Below are positions 33,701 to 45,268 of a stretch of DNA of 64,000 bases, piece after piece. Within the stretch, counting starts at the first letter, position 1; every line of letters starts with the position of its first letter. Position numbers and translations under genes: made by a program. This DNA comes from Phoenix dactylifera (Eukaryota > Streptophyta > Magnoliopsida > Arecales > Arecaceae): contig NC_052399.1 in NCBI RefSeq assembly GCF_009389715.1, forward strand, positions 19,843,646 through 19,907,645. The letters run 5' to 3'. The notes beneath the pieces were generated by a model. The model saw nothing but the letters and a program-made list of their open reading frames with translations. It was not told the DNA's origin and searched no databases.

Positions 33701-36221
33701 AATTTTGTTGAATGCAGTTGCTATAGGTCTATGTTGGTCACTGCTTTTGGGTCATCGTTTATTACTCATGGTATGTGTAAGTTTGCATCTTGTAGAAGAT
33801 TTAGACTACCTAACTTGTAGCATAAATACATTTATCTTTATCATCTAGTCTGATAGCTGGTTTTGCGGAATCTTCCAATTCTCATAGCCATATCACAGTT
33901 GGTCTCCATTATGTCATAGGATAGGTCGATCACCTTATAATTGCATCCTAGCGGCTAACTTTTCCAGATGTCTTATTTGTTCCTCAGTTTTTAATAGTGA
34001 CTTCTATTAATTTAGAACATATCTTGTGATCGACCATGTTGTTTCCTTCTTGTTATGTGTAGAATCTGTGAAGGTCAGAGGATTGGAGCTGATTGTAGGG
34101 TTGAGAGGATTTATTATCTGGAATGTGCACATTCCAATTTGCTATATTTAGTTCTTCCATGCCTGTCTTTCTCTAATCTGAGGCATCAAATTGTGTTTTG
34201 AGTTCATGCCTTTAGGCTTTATTTTGTTTGATGCATATGGTTATGGATATTTCATCTCAGACTGTAGGGGCTATAATTTGTCTTAGCACTGGCTCTAACT
34301 TTTGGCTCTTTCATTCAATGAAAGAAAAAATGGCCCCTTTGGCTTGGTTCATTCTGATTTTTGATAAATATCACTCTAATTATTGCTGGTCCCTTCTCAT
34401 TGTGTATGTTTTTAGATTTTTCTTCGGTTCTTAATGTGCCATTATATGATATTTGTTGCACTGCTGGGGGTTTTACCATCATGATCTAGATGTGGTTTGG
34501 CCTTTTGTTTTGATGAAGCACACAAAATTCATGACATCATTTTCTCTCATAATATGTTGGCATGTGGCATAAGCTAAGATGATCAGAGTCACTTTTCTGA
34601 AGCATCGTTGCATTCTTGAGATCTTTTGAATGCCTTTTCCTGTATGTGCTTTATCAACTATGGCTTGAAGCCATCTGGACCTCCATTTCAGTAACTGCTT
34701 TTCTCTTGCTTCTTGTTAGGTTTGTGCCCTTTGAGTTTGAGTACCTACATTCCTTTCCTTCAACATGTCCTTGTACCTTCTGGTTAATCCTTTCGTCACT
34801 TTCCCTTGGAAAAGCTCTCTCCTTGATGTGTCTGTATATTCATTAGACATAAATGCAAGGTTGTATACATTTCTCTGGGTATGCCGTGTTTTTTTGAGGT
34901 GTATCTTATTTGTTTGGATTCTCTTCTTCTTATGCATTTTGGTTATCTTGAAAGCTTTATATGCTTCACCTATCCCTTCCGTAATTTCTAAGATGCCATT
35001 GTAATTCATTCCCCTTCTCTGGAGTTCTCTCACTCTTAGATGCTTACTTTTGAAAGACCAATTATTTGTATATGCTCTTGTCAAATCCTTTAGTTGATGC
35101 CCCCTCTGTTGCTTTCCCATATTCAACAGTCCCTTCTATTAGGATGGTGGTTCTACTACTTATCAATATGGGCGAACTCACTGCCTACCATATAGTTTTG
35201 ATTTTTTTTTAACTATAGATGGCTCCAATTTTTCACACAAGCGCATGGCATGCGTGCATCTACAGTGGCATCTACAAGGCAATCTCAGAGATACCCAAGT
35301 AGATAGTTAGCCACTAATTTTCCATTTCTCAATCTTGCAACCTAGATTTCTTCTCAGGTATTAGTTCTTATATGTTGGATCAAAGACATGTAAAGTGGTA
35401 TAAAGATGTTTAAGGCAGGAGTAATGCATTAAAAAGGATATTTTCGCTCAGACTGCAGTTGTTTTTCAGGATGAAAGAAACATTTGTCTTTCACACCTCT
35501 GCAGTAAAACTTCTCGTGGCCGAATTATTTGAGGGCATCTCTGTCGTTTTGAACAACAGAATAATATCAGTACTTCTATCTATATATATTGTACGGATAC
35601 GTTGAAAGATTTCTACCTGTTATTGTATGCAGAATTGCAGATAACTACTGCCCTTTTTTATGGATCCCTTTTCGCTGTTGTAATTATCCGATGTTACTCG
35701 CGAAGCTTCTCAGTTTTAGGGCATGCACAATGGTTTTTAGGTCATAATTCCTTCAGGGTACGAGAGATTCCTGAAAAAGGCAAATAAATCCACTTAGATC
35801 ACAGTTTTCTTTCATGATAGAGTAAGCTTCTAGCTAATTTCATCTCCAACATATATTATATCGTTAGACACTTCGGTATTAACTATATTCACATGTGCAA
35901 GCTTAAGCGAAGTGCTTGACTGGTAGTCTAGCAGAAGGGTGATGGGTAATCATTCTATTTCTGTTTTCTACTGGCATCTTCTAAGATTTTCACTTTTGTA
36001 TCTTGATCGATGGCAGGCAGAAAGCGCTATTCATGCTCTGAATTGCAGTGGCATGATTTTGGGATCTCTTCCTATCAGGCATGTTCCCCAATCTTCAATT
36101 GCTTGATGCATTCAGATTTGTTGGAACTTTTGTAATGACTCATTGGCTTTGTGGGTTATTCAGGGTGAGTCCTTCAAAGACTCCGGTAAGGCCACGTGTA
36201 CCTCGAGCGACACCACACTGA
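27775..36221 (+). CDS. CID-type polyadenylate-binding-protein-interacting protein, PAM2 plus two RRMs
   Basis: Ten exons: 27775-28098, 28427-28537, 28736-28780, 32445-32517, 32615-32727, 32886-32945, 33123-33170, 33286-33354, 36017-36078, 36164-36221. They sum to 963 nt, giving 320 residues, right for the CID8-CID13 group. Visible features: a PAM2 motif, SKLNPSAKEFFPSSY (residues 38-52), which binds the MLLE domain of poly(A)-binding protein; an Arg-rich, NLS-like patch (about 107-128); RRM1 from VYVSDI (136) with RNP1-like LRFAFIEF; and RRM2 from VYCTNI (233) with TRIAFVEF. The ending VSPSKTPVRPRVPR is typical of the family. Known members bind PABP and RNA and are thought to influence mRNA stability or translation. 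The ninth intron (36079-36163) begins with GC, not GT. The start is the first ATG in frame, in a GC-rich exon after a CT-rich leader. Confidence 0.93.
29996..30262. repeat. Tandem duplication in CID intron 3, about 155-bp offset
   Basis: A block starting caataaaaaagatatagttt at 29996 recurs with small changes at 30151, including the shared phrase agttctatcttccccctt. The phrase aaaatataattttttg occurs after each copy. The second copy runs into the plastid-type tRNA, so the duplication may be linked to the organelle-DNA insertion. Confidence 0.75.
30290..30363 (-). tRNA. trnfM-CAU: Plastid-type tRNA-fMet(CAU), probable nuclear plastid insertion
   Basis: The minus strand folds as a 74-nt tRNA. 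The anticodon CAU lies in the loop CTCATAA, the T-arm is GGGTTCAAATCC, and the 3' end is CTCCGCAA. The unpaired C1-A72 typical of initiator tRNAs is present. It closely matches plastid trnfM from memory, with an A instead of G at acceptor position 6 that pairs with U67. It lies antisense in intron 3 of the CID gene. Sequence to about 30440 may also be plastid-derived. Whether it is transcribed in the nucleus is unknown. Confidence 0.88.
31949..32108 (+). mobile_element. Au-type SINE with target-site duplication
   Basis: A 160-bp, tRNA-derived sequence begins gggtgagccttggtgcaatg (A-box-like). It contains the Au-SINE landmark phrases ctctccggaccttgcagtgg and tggaaggctca, and ends in a short T-run. 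It is flanked by near-identical direct repeats ttaggttgctaagaaa at about 31927 and 32109. The insertion is in sense orientation in CID intron 3. The family call rests on remembered Au SINE consensus features. Confidence 0.82.
33563..33603 (+). other. Intronic G-quadruplex-type tract
   Basis: Within CID intron 8 (33355-36016) there are six close guanine runs of 3-6 bases on the sense strand (GGGGGCGGGGGC, then GGGGGGTGGGTGGGTGGG). The local GC content stands out sharply from the surrounding AT-rich intron. Confidence 0.75.
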
Positions 36222-36602
36222 CTTGTGTTTGGCTGCCCACTGGCCTACTGGACGATTCCATAAGGCGAGACTTTGTTCTGGAAGGCTGATAAACTGCTGC
36301 ATTTGCATAAAAAGGTTATCAGCAAAGAACATGTTCTGAAACCTGACATGACCCACCTTCCTCCAGGCTATAGCCTCGAATGAGACCTTTCTTGTAACTT
36401 TGTAGTCCGGCTCTACCCTTGTTTTATTTGTTATTGTTTGCTCAGACCGCCAAACAAACTTAGTAGGCAACATATTAGTTTCTGTGGATGATCTTATTTA
36501 TCTTGGGGGTAAGCGATTGCCTAAACCAAGCTCATCAGATACCTATGCAATTTATTGATGTTTTATCACCACCCACAATCATTTTTAGTGATATCTGCCT
36601 AT

Positions 36603-36640
<38 letters not shown>

Positions 36641-36673
36641 TTCCTTGCAGACTGGGAAATTTGTTTTTCTTTA
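36222..36673. other. CID 3' UTR and flank with a (CT)n microsatellite
   Basis: Non-coding sequence after the CID stop codon. A run of about 16 CT units lies at 36606-36637. No other feature is seen. Confidence 0.55.
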
Positions 36674-37104
36674 GGGCTCGTTTGGTTCGTAGGAAGCATT
36701 TTCTCTCCTAGGAATATGATTCCTGAGAAACAGATTTTTAGAAAGAGAATGCCTAGGAAAGTACTTTTGGCATGTTTGGTTGATCATGGGAAAATGATAA
36801 ATTTTCAAAGTGTTTATGTTTGGATGACCATCCACTTTTCTAGAAAAGTTATGTATAATTTGTATAACGCCCTTAATAAAAATTAAGTCTTTAATGTTTT
36901 TTTAATGCTGAAGGGCTTTTTTGGGAAAAAATAAAAATTGAGTGATTTCTGCCTATTTCTCATGAAATGTGGGAATCATATTTCCATGGGAATACAACTT
37001 TTTCGTCTCTTTCTTTTGAAAACTCCAACCAAATAAGAGGCATCTCATTACTTTTCCGTTGACCACACTTTTCCTCCTGCTTTTTCCGCGAACCAAATGA
37101 GCCC
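36674..37104. mobile_element. Tourist-like (PIF/Harbinger) MITE
   Basis: A 431-bp element starts GGGCTCGTTTGGTTCG and ends CGCGAACCAAATGAGCCC, which are inverted repeats of one another. It is flanked by TTA on both sides (36671-36673 and 37105-37107), the 3-bp target duplication typical of PIF/Harbinger elements. There is no coding capacity. It lies about 450 bp after the CID stop codon. Confidence 0.85.
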
Positions 37105-37439
37105 TTAATTATTACCGTTACTGACTGCGAGGACCCACCTTTTGTAAGCCAGACATCTTCTGAAAGCAATGGTAAACTGATAATAGAAAGAAAACTGGAT
37201 TTCAAGATTTTTGGTTGAAAATTTTACTTAAAACCATAATTACGTAAAGGTAACAGGACAAATCAAGTGTCACTGATTAAAAAATAATAATAATAATTAA
37301 GTATCTTGTTTTTTGGAAACTTTGTTTTCATTTAACTTTCCAGCTTTTTGCTGAAGCAATCCAACATCCCTGTCGAAATATTTGTTCTACAGTCCATAAT
37401 TCAAGTATTTTTGACATCTGTTGTCAAACTATTGTATCA

Positions 37440-38000
37440 AATTTACCAGAGGAATGTTAGCACTTGGATGAAGCTGGGTTCGACCCAGCGCTTTCCCGGG
37501 ACGAGTGCCAAAGCGGGCTTCATGCCCCATGCACGGCAACTGGTGGTTCGAAACTGAAACTTGAAACTTGAAAGGGGCTTTAATGCAGGAAGCGCTATTC
37601 TTCGGAGAATAGGGCGAGTTGGTTTTCTTAGTTTTGCTTCACCGAAGATCCTGCCCTGGCCATCCCCTGGGAAATTAAAAAAAAAAAAGGAGTCCTTGCA
37701 CTGACCGCTTCGGAGTTCAGAATCCACTTGGGCCTAATCCAAATATGGACAATTCCTATTATTTTTCTATCGAAATTCTTATCTTTTGACAAAATTCTTT
37801 CCCTGCTCCCGTTCCATTGGATGGCCGTATGCTTCTGTAGGAAGCCCATCCAAGGGATCCACATGTTCCCTTGGATGGGCATCCAATTTAATCTTTGCGA
37901 ATCTGGAATAGCGATTCGGGGAACTGTTTACAGAAAAATAAAAGCACGTAAAAAAAGGGGTTTATTTGCCAAAAACAGTAACTAAAAGTGTATTGAAAAA
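37440..38000. other. Possible organelle-derived insertion (mitochondrial-like) with a hairpin
   Basis: Base composition changes abruptly to about 45-50% GC. The style (ttcgacccagcgctttcccg, ctgaccgcttcggagttcag) resembles plant mitochondrial DNA more than the local spacer. A perfect 14-bp inverted repeat (GCCCATCCAAGGGA / TCCCTTGGATGGGC) with a 9-base loop spans 37844-37880. No organelle gene was recognised. The assignment is a guess from composition. Confidence 0.3.
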
Positions 38001-38980
38001 AGATCATATCTGTGAAAGTGAGTTCCGACGCATGAAACTATTCATCATGTGCGATAACCATCCAAAGTTTTCCTCGTTGGAACATACACAGTGAATTGTT
38101 AATGTCAAGAACACCTGCTTCTACAAGGCGAAGCAGATTTTGCAGCCATTTTTTTTCTTTTCTTTAAATGAAATGTTCGATGAAGTTGCTATGAACCTAT
38201 AGAAACATGAGATCAGCCATGCGATGGGCCTGATGGTAAGAGATCCAAGGTTCTGCTGTACCCTATGGCATGCACCAATTTGCAAGAACATGAGGATCGA
38301 TCCTCGTCCCAATGCAAATTGATTGAAATTGAATGCTCGTGTCAGTTCATAGCCTGAATCCACTTTAATGGACGACTCACTCGCTGTAGATGCTGGAAGA
38401 AAGCAGAGCTAAACTGGCGGTGATTGGACGCAAACTAGCTGTATCACTACCTTTCCAGCCAGAGATGTAAGCCAATGAGTCCAGTTAATGTCCTAACTGG
38501 CCCAAAAACGCAGCGAGCGAGAGAGAGAGAGAGAGAGGGGAAGGCATCTTCGAAGCTAACTAACGAAGCGCCCGTACTCCTTTTGCGCGCACAAAACGTG
38601 CATGGTGAAAAATTTGTTCCCCCCATCACTCGCACCTTAACCTTGCATGCATCTTTTCCAGGAGACACGTGTCCATCTTTCCTTGTTTTATTGGAAGAAG
38701 TACTTTTGATAAACCGCTGGTAAAGCACACCAGAACCATAGTCCCTTCAACCGTATAAACTGCTCCCGCGAAACCCCATCTTTCCAAATGGAAAGGGAAC
38801 AGAGTACGGCCCTCCAAGCACAAAGCCATGAGATTCCTACGCCTAAACTGTTTCTGCTGCTGCCTTAAAGCATAAAAGCGTTTTTCCCTACTGAAGGACG
38901 ACCAGTGGCCAGAGTCTAAGAGACCCTCCTCCTCCTCCTTCCCCATTGGCTGCCGCAGAGGCCTCGTCTCCGCTCATCCA
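38001..38980. other. Promoter and leader region of the bHLH gene
   Basis: No exon is supported. A (GA)n run lies at 38517-38537, about 450 bp before the start codon. An unrelated open frame on the opposite strand has no recognisable domain. Confidence 0.45.
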
Positions 38981-40948
38981 ATGCCTCGCCGCCCGAGGGA
39001 TCACGATCGCGTCGCCGGGCCATCCCTGGAGCCCAGCCTGATGGAGTTTGTGGATTCGGTGCTAGATGGCTGTGGTGATGACTGCACCGAGCCAGCGGTC
39101 ATGGAGATGGGTGAGATGAGGTACAAGTCCAAGAACCTCGAGGCAGAGAGGAGGAGGAGGACCAAGCTAAATAACAAGCTCTTCTCCCTCAGAGCTCTGG
39201 TCCCCAAGATTACCAAGGTAATGACGCCCTTCGCGTTTAAATCGGAAGCAGTTGCTGATAACTCTCAGTCCACAGACAAAACCATAACCCATCATACCTT
39301 GTCCTCATCACTTCAGTTCGACTATTAATCCTCGTTTGCTCACCTTTTTCTCCTGTCTATCGTTCATCTTTAATGTCGTTGCAAGCTTTTCCAAATCCTA
39401 AATTTGCGTGTCTATTGATGGATATACAGATTTCTGAAAGGCTGCCTGAAGCAACATAGATAGCTCTGGTGATCAAACTTTTTTAGTTACTGGTCGGCCA
39501 AGTTCAAGTCAAATCTTTGATTTCCTATGACTTCTGGACAAATTTCAAATGCACAAAATCACTCTTTGAAATGGAGTAGCGATTATAAAGCTGGAATTTT
39601 AGTATCTAAAATCTTGCACCTGTGCTGCACATGTAAAGAATAAATGGTTATGATCTATCGATCGAAATCAAAGATAATTTCTCTTTATTCCTCTTGTTCA
39701 CCTTGGTTTTGCTTTTTTGTATGTGAGATATTTTCCTAGATAAATGTGAGATTTTATTTCTTCTGTCATCCCTATCCCATCTAAATGGACTACTATAATA
39801 AGTCTGGGCCTTTTCCTTTTCTTGGAACTCCCCCATGTTTTTCATTAGTCGGATACTTTTTATCTTTTTTTATTTTTATTTTTCCAGGAACTCTCTCAAT
39901 TACCCTACTAGTTACAATCTTTTCTCACATGCCATCCTACGAGACTGTAGAACGAATGGCCGACATACAGATGGTCGTTTCATAGATATCAGAAACCTCT
40001 AGTAATTTGTTCATATATGGTGAAATCGAGGGGGTTATTTCTCAAAAAGTCTAGGGGAGACAGACTTGTAGGGAGTTCAACTCCAAAAGAGTCAAATTCT
40101 ATTTGGAGAATCATGATGCAAAGGATTGAAGATAATAAACAGGGTAAATTTTTTGGGAATAGATGATGGCAGTGTGTTAATTTTCCTAATCCTGGAGTGA
40201 TGTCTCTCTAAGGAGTCGGGACTAGCATGGACAGTCCTTCTGAGTGTTTGAATAAGTTCATTGGATATGTTTAGTCAAAATACAATCAGCCTAACGGAGT
40301 GTAGTATGGAGTACATCTGTTTAGGTCTTCAACTGATACAAATAATATAGTGTTTCAGATGAGCAAGGAGTCAACCCTCACTGATGCAATGGATTACATC
40401 AAACATCTCCAGAAGCAAGTATATGACCTGAAAGTGGAGCTCTCAAAGACTCCTGACGAGGAGGTTGAGAAGCAAGGGAGTGAATCAAGCACTGAAACCA
40501 TAGCTCCGCCCATGACCATCCAGTGCCAGGTACATTGATCTCTTGTTTTCTGATTTCATCTGAGATCATCCTAATGAATTCCATTGTTGGTGGTCACAGA
40601 GAAAGGTCGAGTTGAGCCCTATAGGGAAAAATAAGTACCATGTTATGATCATCAGTGAGAACAAACACGTTGGGTTCGCCAAACTGTTGGAAGCCATCAG
40701 CAACTTTGGCGTGGAAGTGACTAACATTAACTCCACAACTTTCTCTGGTTTTTCTCGCAGTGTATTCAGCCTTGATGTGAGAATTTTACTCCATTTGTAA
40801 GCCTTGCTCTTAGCTAATAGATTTTTTGCGATGAAATTGTTGGGAATAATTTTGTGGTTTTCTCATATAGGTGAAAGATGATGGAGAGATTCTTGTGACC
40901 GAGTTAAGGAAGCTTCTGTTAGCAATTGTTGGAGCTGCAGACACTTAA
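38981..40948 (+). CDS. UDT1: bHLH transcription factor of the UDT1/DYT1 type (tapetum regulator)
   Basis: Four exons: 38981-39217, 40359-40529, 40600-40776, 40871-40948, totalling 663 nt and 220 residues, with all junctions in phase 0. The start MPRRPR and the block YKSKNLEAERRRR match rice UDT1. The basic region is residues 51-60, helix 1 about 61-75 (KLNNKLFSLRALVPKITK), and helix 2 about 83-104 (TLTDAMDYIKHLQKQV). The remaining 115 residues form the ACT-like C-terminal domain of this subgroup (VELSPIGKNKYHVMI, VTELRKLLLAIV). UDT1 and DYT1 start tapetum differentiation in anthers, acting in the nucleus upstream of TDR/AMS-type bHLH factors. As in those relatives, the basic region lacks the usual His but keeps the Glu (Glu54) and Arg positions for E-box contact. 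Intron 1 is 1141 bp. Orthology is likely but not proven without a tree. Confidence 0.85.
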
Positions 40949-43204
40949 GACGGCCATTGATGATGAACGCCTATAAGTTATACCACAATGACCTTGCAAT
41001 TCATGTTGCTTTTTAGAAAAGATTTCTAAATATTCACTTTATAGCATATGTCCATTGGAACAGCTTCATTCTCTTGCTTTATAAAATTCTAACAAGAGAT
41101 GAACAGTTAATGGTTAACTAGGGATTATGAATTATTCAAGTTTCAAAGGGCTAAGACAACAATATATGGACTAAATTTGGTCTTCAAATGTTATTTTCTG
41201 CTTTATTTCTGGTTTCAAGGATCCTTTTAAACTCTGTTAAAAAATCTGTTTCTCAAATATGAGCAGATCAGTCTTTTGGTTCACATATGCATGACTTTGA
41301 GTCAACAAATTCTGTCAGTATTATATGCATGACTTGCTTCACCATATGAGAATTCTGCATATATATTCAGTCAGTACATAGAACATATTTACTCATCTAA
41401 ATCATAGACTAAAGGCACTTTCAAGCACAACCATTACTAATGTGTGACCCAACCTGAGGCCTGTCATTTAAATCATAGCCTCTCTCTCTCTCTCTTCTTC
41501 TCCCTCTGTTTCTAATTGATGGATTGAACTGTGCCGGTAACAGATCGGTCCGGTTCAGTACGTCCCGATCCATAAGCAGCCATATTTTTGTTAACCATTC
41601 GGAAGACAAAATTAAGCAACTAATCACAGAGGAACAAGCCCCTCATCCATAAGCACTTTCCGATCTATGATCATTGGATGTTAGCATTAACAAAAATTAA
41701 CAAGTCATAGCAAGGCAGTTAAAAAAAACTCCATATTTTAGGAGAAACTCTCAAAAATCATGCCTGGGTTCACAGAGAATGACTGTGTTTTGAGCTCTCT
41801 AGAAGCAATGAGCCCTCTTCTTTTAGTTAACATAAAAGGACAACAACCACTTCTATTATAAAAACAAGCATGGATATAATATTCTGTATGACATGTACAG
41901 TGTTCAATTTTATTCCTTATCTTAACTAAATAGAGTGTTCTAGTGCTAGGTCATACATAATTCTGAATTTCTAACCGTACTAAGAGGGTTGCTGCACAGA
42001 AATGAAAAGAACAAGATCTCCCTTGCAAAATACCATGTGGAAAATTCCATGAACTTCTCTGTTTCAATACACAAAATAACATATTCTTCAGTCCATTTTG
42101 TACCAGAGGGAGAATACGGATACAGTATCAAAAGACATTTCATCAAGTTTTATAGAAAATTATGAAGTGAATATGAAACCCTCACACAATTTAGGCTCCT
42201 GCCATTCCTTTCAATTTGATGTTTGTACTACTAATTAAGGATTGGTCTGCTCAATAGAGGAACCCTTGGTGCACACCAAAGATAGACCTGAAAGTTAAAT
42301 TCTAAACCCAGTCAAGCATTTACTTCTTTGTTAATAACAAAGACTAAGTTATGACTTTCTAACACCCTAGGACAGTTTGAACCCAGAAAATCACCAATTT
42401 TATTCCTTCATCACCTTGTCTCTCTTTTCATGGTCATCTGTTTCCAGTTTACATCAATAATGTGTTTCTTGGAAAAAGTTTGCTCAAGTATAAATAGATA
42501 AACTTGCTAAGAAGGTGCTCTACATGGTCACGTGAACAAGAATCTTGTTCTTCAGGCCTTCATGGTTGCTCCATTGGACTTCCACTACTACAACTAGTAT
42601 ATATTATGGCTCCTCAATCTTGTTGGAAATATATCGAGTTGCTCCTTATCACGATGCAATTCTTCAACTTCAAAATAAGCACCTGTCATCATAGTCACCA
42701 TAACGAGTATGTGCACTGCATGATACTTGTTTGAGGTCGAGAATAGGATTAAGTGGATAAAGCAACAATAAACTTGATGATTTAAAGATAGGATTTTTTA
42801 TCAGATTAAGCAACAATAATCTTGATTATTAAAGTTTGCTGGAATCTAAAATGATACATGGTGCATCCATTGCTAGGAAACAACTGACTCTTCAGCTTTT
42901 TATTCTTTGGCAATATCAGTGGAACCAACAAACAACCCGCTAGATGTTTATATAATCGCATATTTTAAGCTATTCCTCGAAAAGAATTTTACCGTCTCTC
43001 TAAGCAAGGCAAAGGCGCAACTGCCCGTATAGACCACCGAAAATGTATCGGTATTAAGAAAGAAGGTAAACAGCATGAATGCTTGACCAACCAAATCAAG
43101 AAACTACTAAAAAATCCAACAAAAGAGAGATTAAAAAAAAAAGGAAGAAGAAGAAGAAGATTTTCCAGTAATGAAGAAATCGCAGCAGTTAGCAAGTGAG
43201 TCAC
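40949..43204. other. Spacer between bHLH gene and UBC13 fragment
   Basis: The first several hundred bases are presumably the bHLH 3' UTR. The minus strand was read for the missing UBC13-type exons (FKLELFLPEEYP, KIYHPNID, CLDILKDKWSP, LLSAPNPDDP) and none were found. A short (CT)n run is at 41482-41495. Nothing else is seen. Confidence 0.5.
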
Positions 43205-43749
43205 CTTCAAAGTGAGACTGTGTCCGACCAAGGATCATAACATTGAAGTAGCGCAGGTTGTCTTCAGACGGAGGGGTACCGATCCCAGGAGCTGAAAGAA
43301 AAGATGGCAACCCATCATCCAAAACCTAACTTTAATCTAAAATCGATCAGGAAAACCCTAGTACCCCGAAAAGAAATTCAGCCATAATATTTCCCAGAAA
43401 ACCTAAAGATATTTTACACCCATCTCAATTGACCAAGAAGATAAGCAAGAAATCAAGAAAAAAAGGAAAGCAAGATTAGAAGAAGAGGAGTACAGGTACA
43501 TATCTGGTTCGCTGAGCAGCTGCTGCGTTTCCTGTGAGTTCACGGGGTCAAGAATTAGAAATCAGAGAGCAGAGGAGCGCAGGGAAAGGAGAGAAGGTGA
43601 GATCCCCTCGTATCGCGAGGCCGACGCTCTTCCGCCCAAGATCTTAGAAATCCGGACGTAAGGACGTAAGAGAAAAGATGGGAAAGGGAATTGGATTGGG
43701 CAAGGAGGAGTACCTTGATAACTCTTCGAGGTAGATTGCTGCTCGCCAT
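43205..43749 (-). pseudogene. 5' fragment of a UBC13-type ubiquitin-conjugating enzyme gene (UBC35/36-like)
   Basis: Three minus-strand exons: 43749-43714 (MASSNLPRRVIK), 43531-43504 (ETQQLLSEP) and 43291-43205 (APGIGTPPSEDNLRYFNVMI, then LGRTQSHFEG). They reproduce the first 50 or so residues of UBC13, the E2 that builds Lys63-linked ubiquitin chains with a UEV partner. The remaining two thirds, including the catalytic Cys exon, is not found downstream. Several changes hit positions normally invariant in E2s (PTQSPYEGG reads RTQSHFEG here). The second exon is followed by ATATGT, not GT, so the second intron lacks a standard donor in the right phase. These signs favour a truncated, decaying copy. 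The first exon, its donor and the leader look normal, so it may still be transcribed. Confidence 0.75.
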
Positions 43750-45268
43750 TCGTCCGAGATTGGGGTTAGGGTTTACTCATCTTCCGTTATAGCTTCTGAC
43801 AAACGGAGGGGAGGAAAGGTTGAAGAGAAGAAGAAAGACATGGTGTATGAAAATAGAGGGGGAATAGCATGGCGCATCGCATGCTCGGGAGTTCTGGTCT
43901 CCTGGGGGGAAAAAAAAAAGAAGTGATGTTTGACACTTGTCGCAAGGAGAGTTTTGAACTCTCCTTTAATATATTTTATAAATGTGAGACAATATTTTTT
44001 AATATATAAAAATATTTTAAATTTACATATTACAATTGTAACTTATGACAGACAATGACATAAAGATACTGATTAAAATTCAAAGAATTAGAGTTATGAA
44101 TTAGAATTTCTATTACATTTTTCAAAGTCGTGTCTAGAAACATTCTAGGACACAACATAATGCTTATTTGAAGATATCTAAAACTTGAATTTTTCTGGCT
44201 AAATGACAATAAAAAGCCTCTAATATTTTAAGGGGATGGAGAGGAGTATGCCAAGGGACGAAAATATGTTCTACTAGTAGTTCAATTGAGGGATATATAT
44301 GTTTTAAATCCTGTCTTTATAGGTACCATGTTCAATTCCAAATAAATCAAGAGACCAAAAACATAAATTAAGAGCATTTTAGGAGCTTTGTGCATATAAA
44401 CTCTTTATAATTTTAGGATAAAACAATCAACTTATTTCAAACTATTAAAGATTTGATTGCCCATTAGTGAATATTCCATAAATGTAAAATCTAATTAGAA
44501 TCTACAGAACTACAATGACTTGGAATTCAAGTATATCTTTTCACGCGCCAATATGCAAAATTGAAGGATTGAAAGGTTTATACACAAAATAAAGTGAATT
44601 CAAAAAATCCTATTTTAAATATTTGCTTTAAATTTCTTTTCCTTTTGTTTTATTATGACAGTCATAATAGGAGCTTTAAGCATCGAGCACAGGAGAAGAA
44701 GAGCATAAAAGATGGAAAATGGAGGAAAACAAGTAAGGTCTTTGAAAAGTGATCCCAGTTGAATGGGCATCAATTTCCTCATGTTTCTAGTATAATCAAA
44801 ATGAGGATTTAGTAGGAATAAAGTCTAACTTCCCGTGATCAAAGAAATTTGGAGTAGTTTACAGACCAAAAGAGAAGCAAATCATGTCATAAAGCCTTTA
44901 CAAGGTGTAGAGTGATGGGTTATTGATGATAATTGCTCAGGAATTTGTTAATGTTTGTAAACAAGTCCTGTGGTAGAAAGATATCAAATGCCAGCAATAT
45001 TGAATCGCCATTAATGATAAACGTTTGATGTCTAAAATCATTAACATCATACTACCAGGAACTCTCTCTCTCACACGCACATACATATGAGAGTTGCTGT
45101 TACAAAAAGTGGTAACAATCGCTGCTTATCACAGCATTCATCCTGATCCCCTAAATTTAATTCTCCTCTGACAAATATTCATCCACATAAATTTTCAAAC
45201 GGATGTGATACTCATACGTCCATTTTGACCGTTAAATTTTAACCAAGAACTATATCAAGAAACATCAG
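43750..45268. other. Spacer with no supported gene
   Basis: The first 150 bases are the leader and promoter side of the UBC13 fragment. From about 43980 the DNA is AT-rich with no exon, tRNA or clear repeat structure that I could support. Confidence 0.5.

Noticed and set aside
41421-43000. Missing catalytic exons of the UBC13-type gene
   Set aside because: The minus strand was read for the conserved E2 blocks and none were recognisable, so no further exon is annotated.
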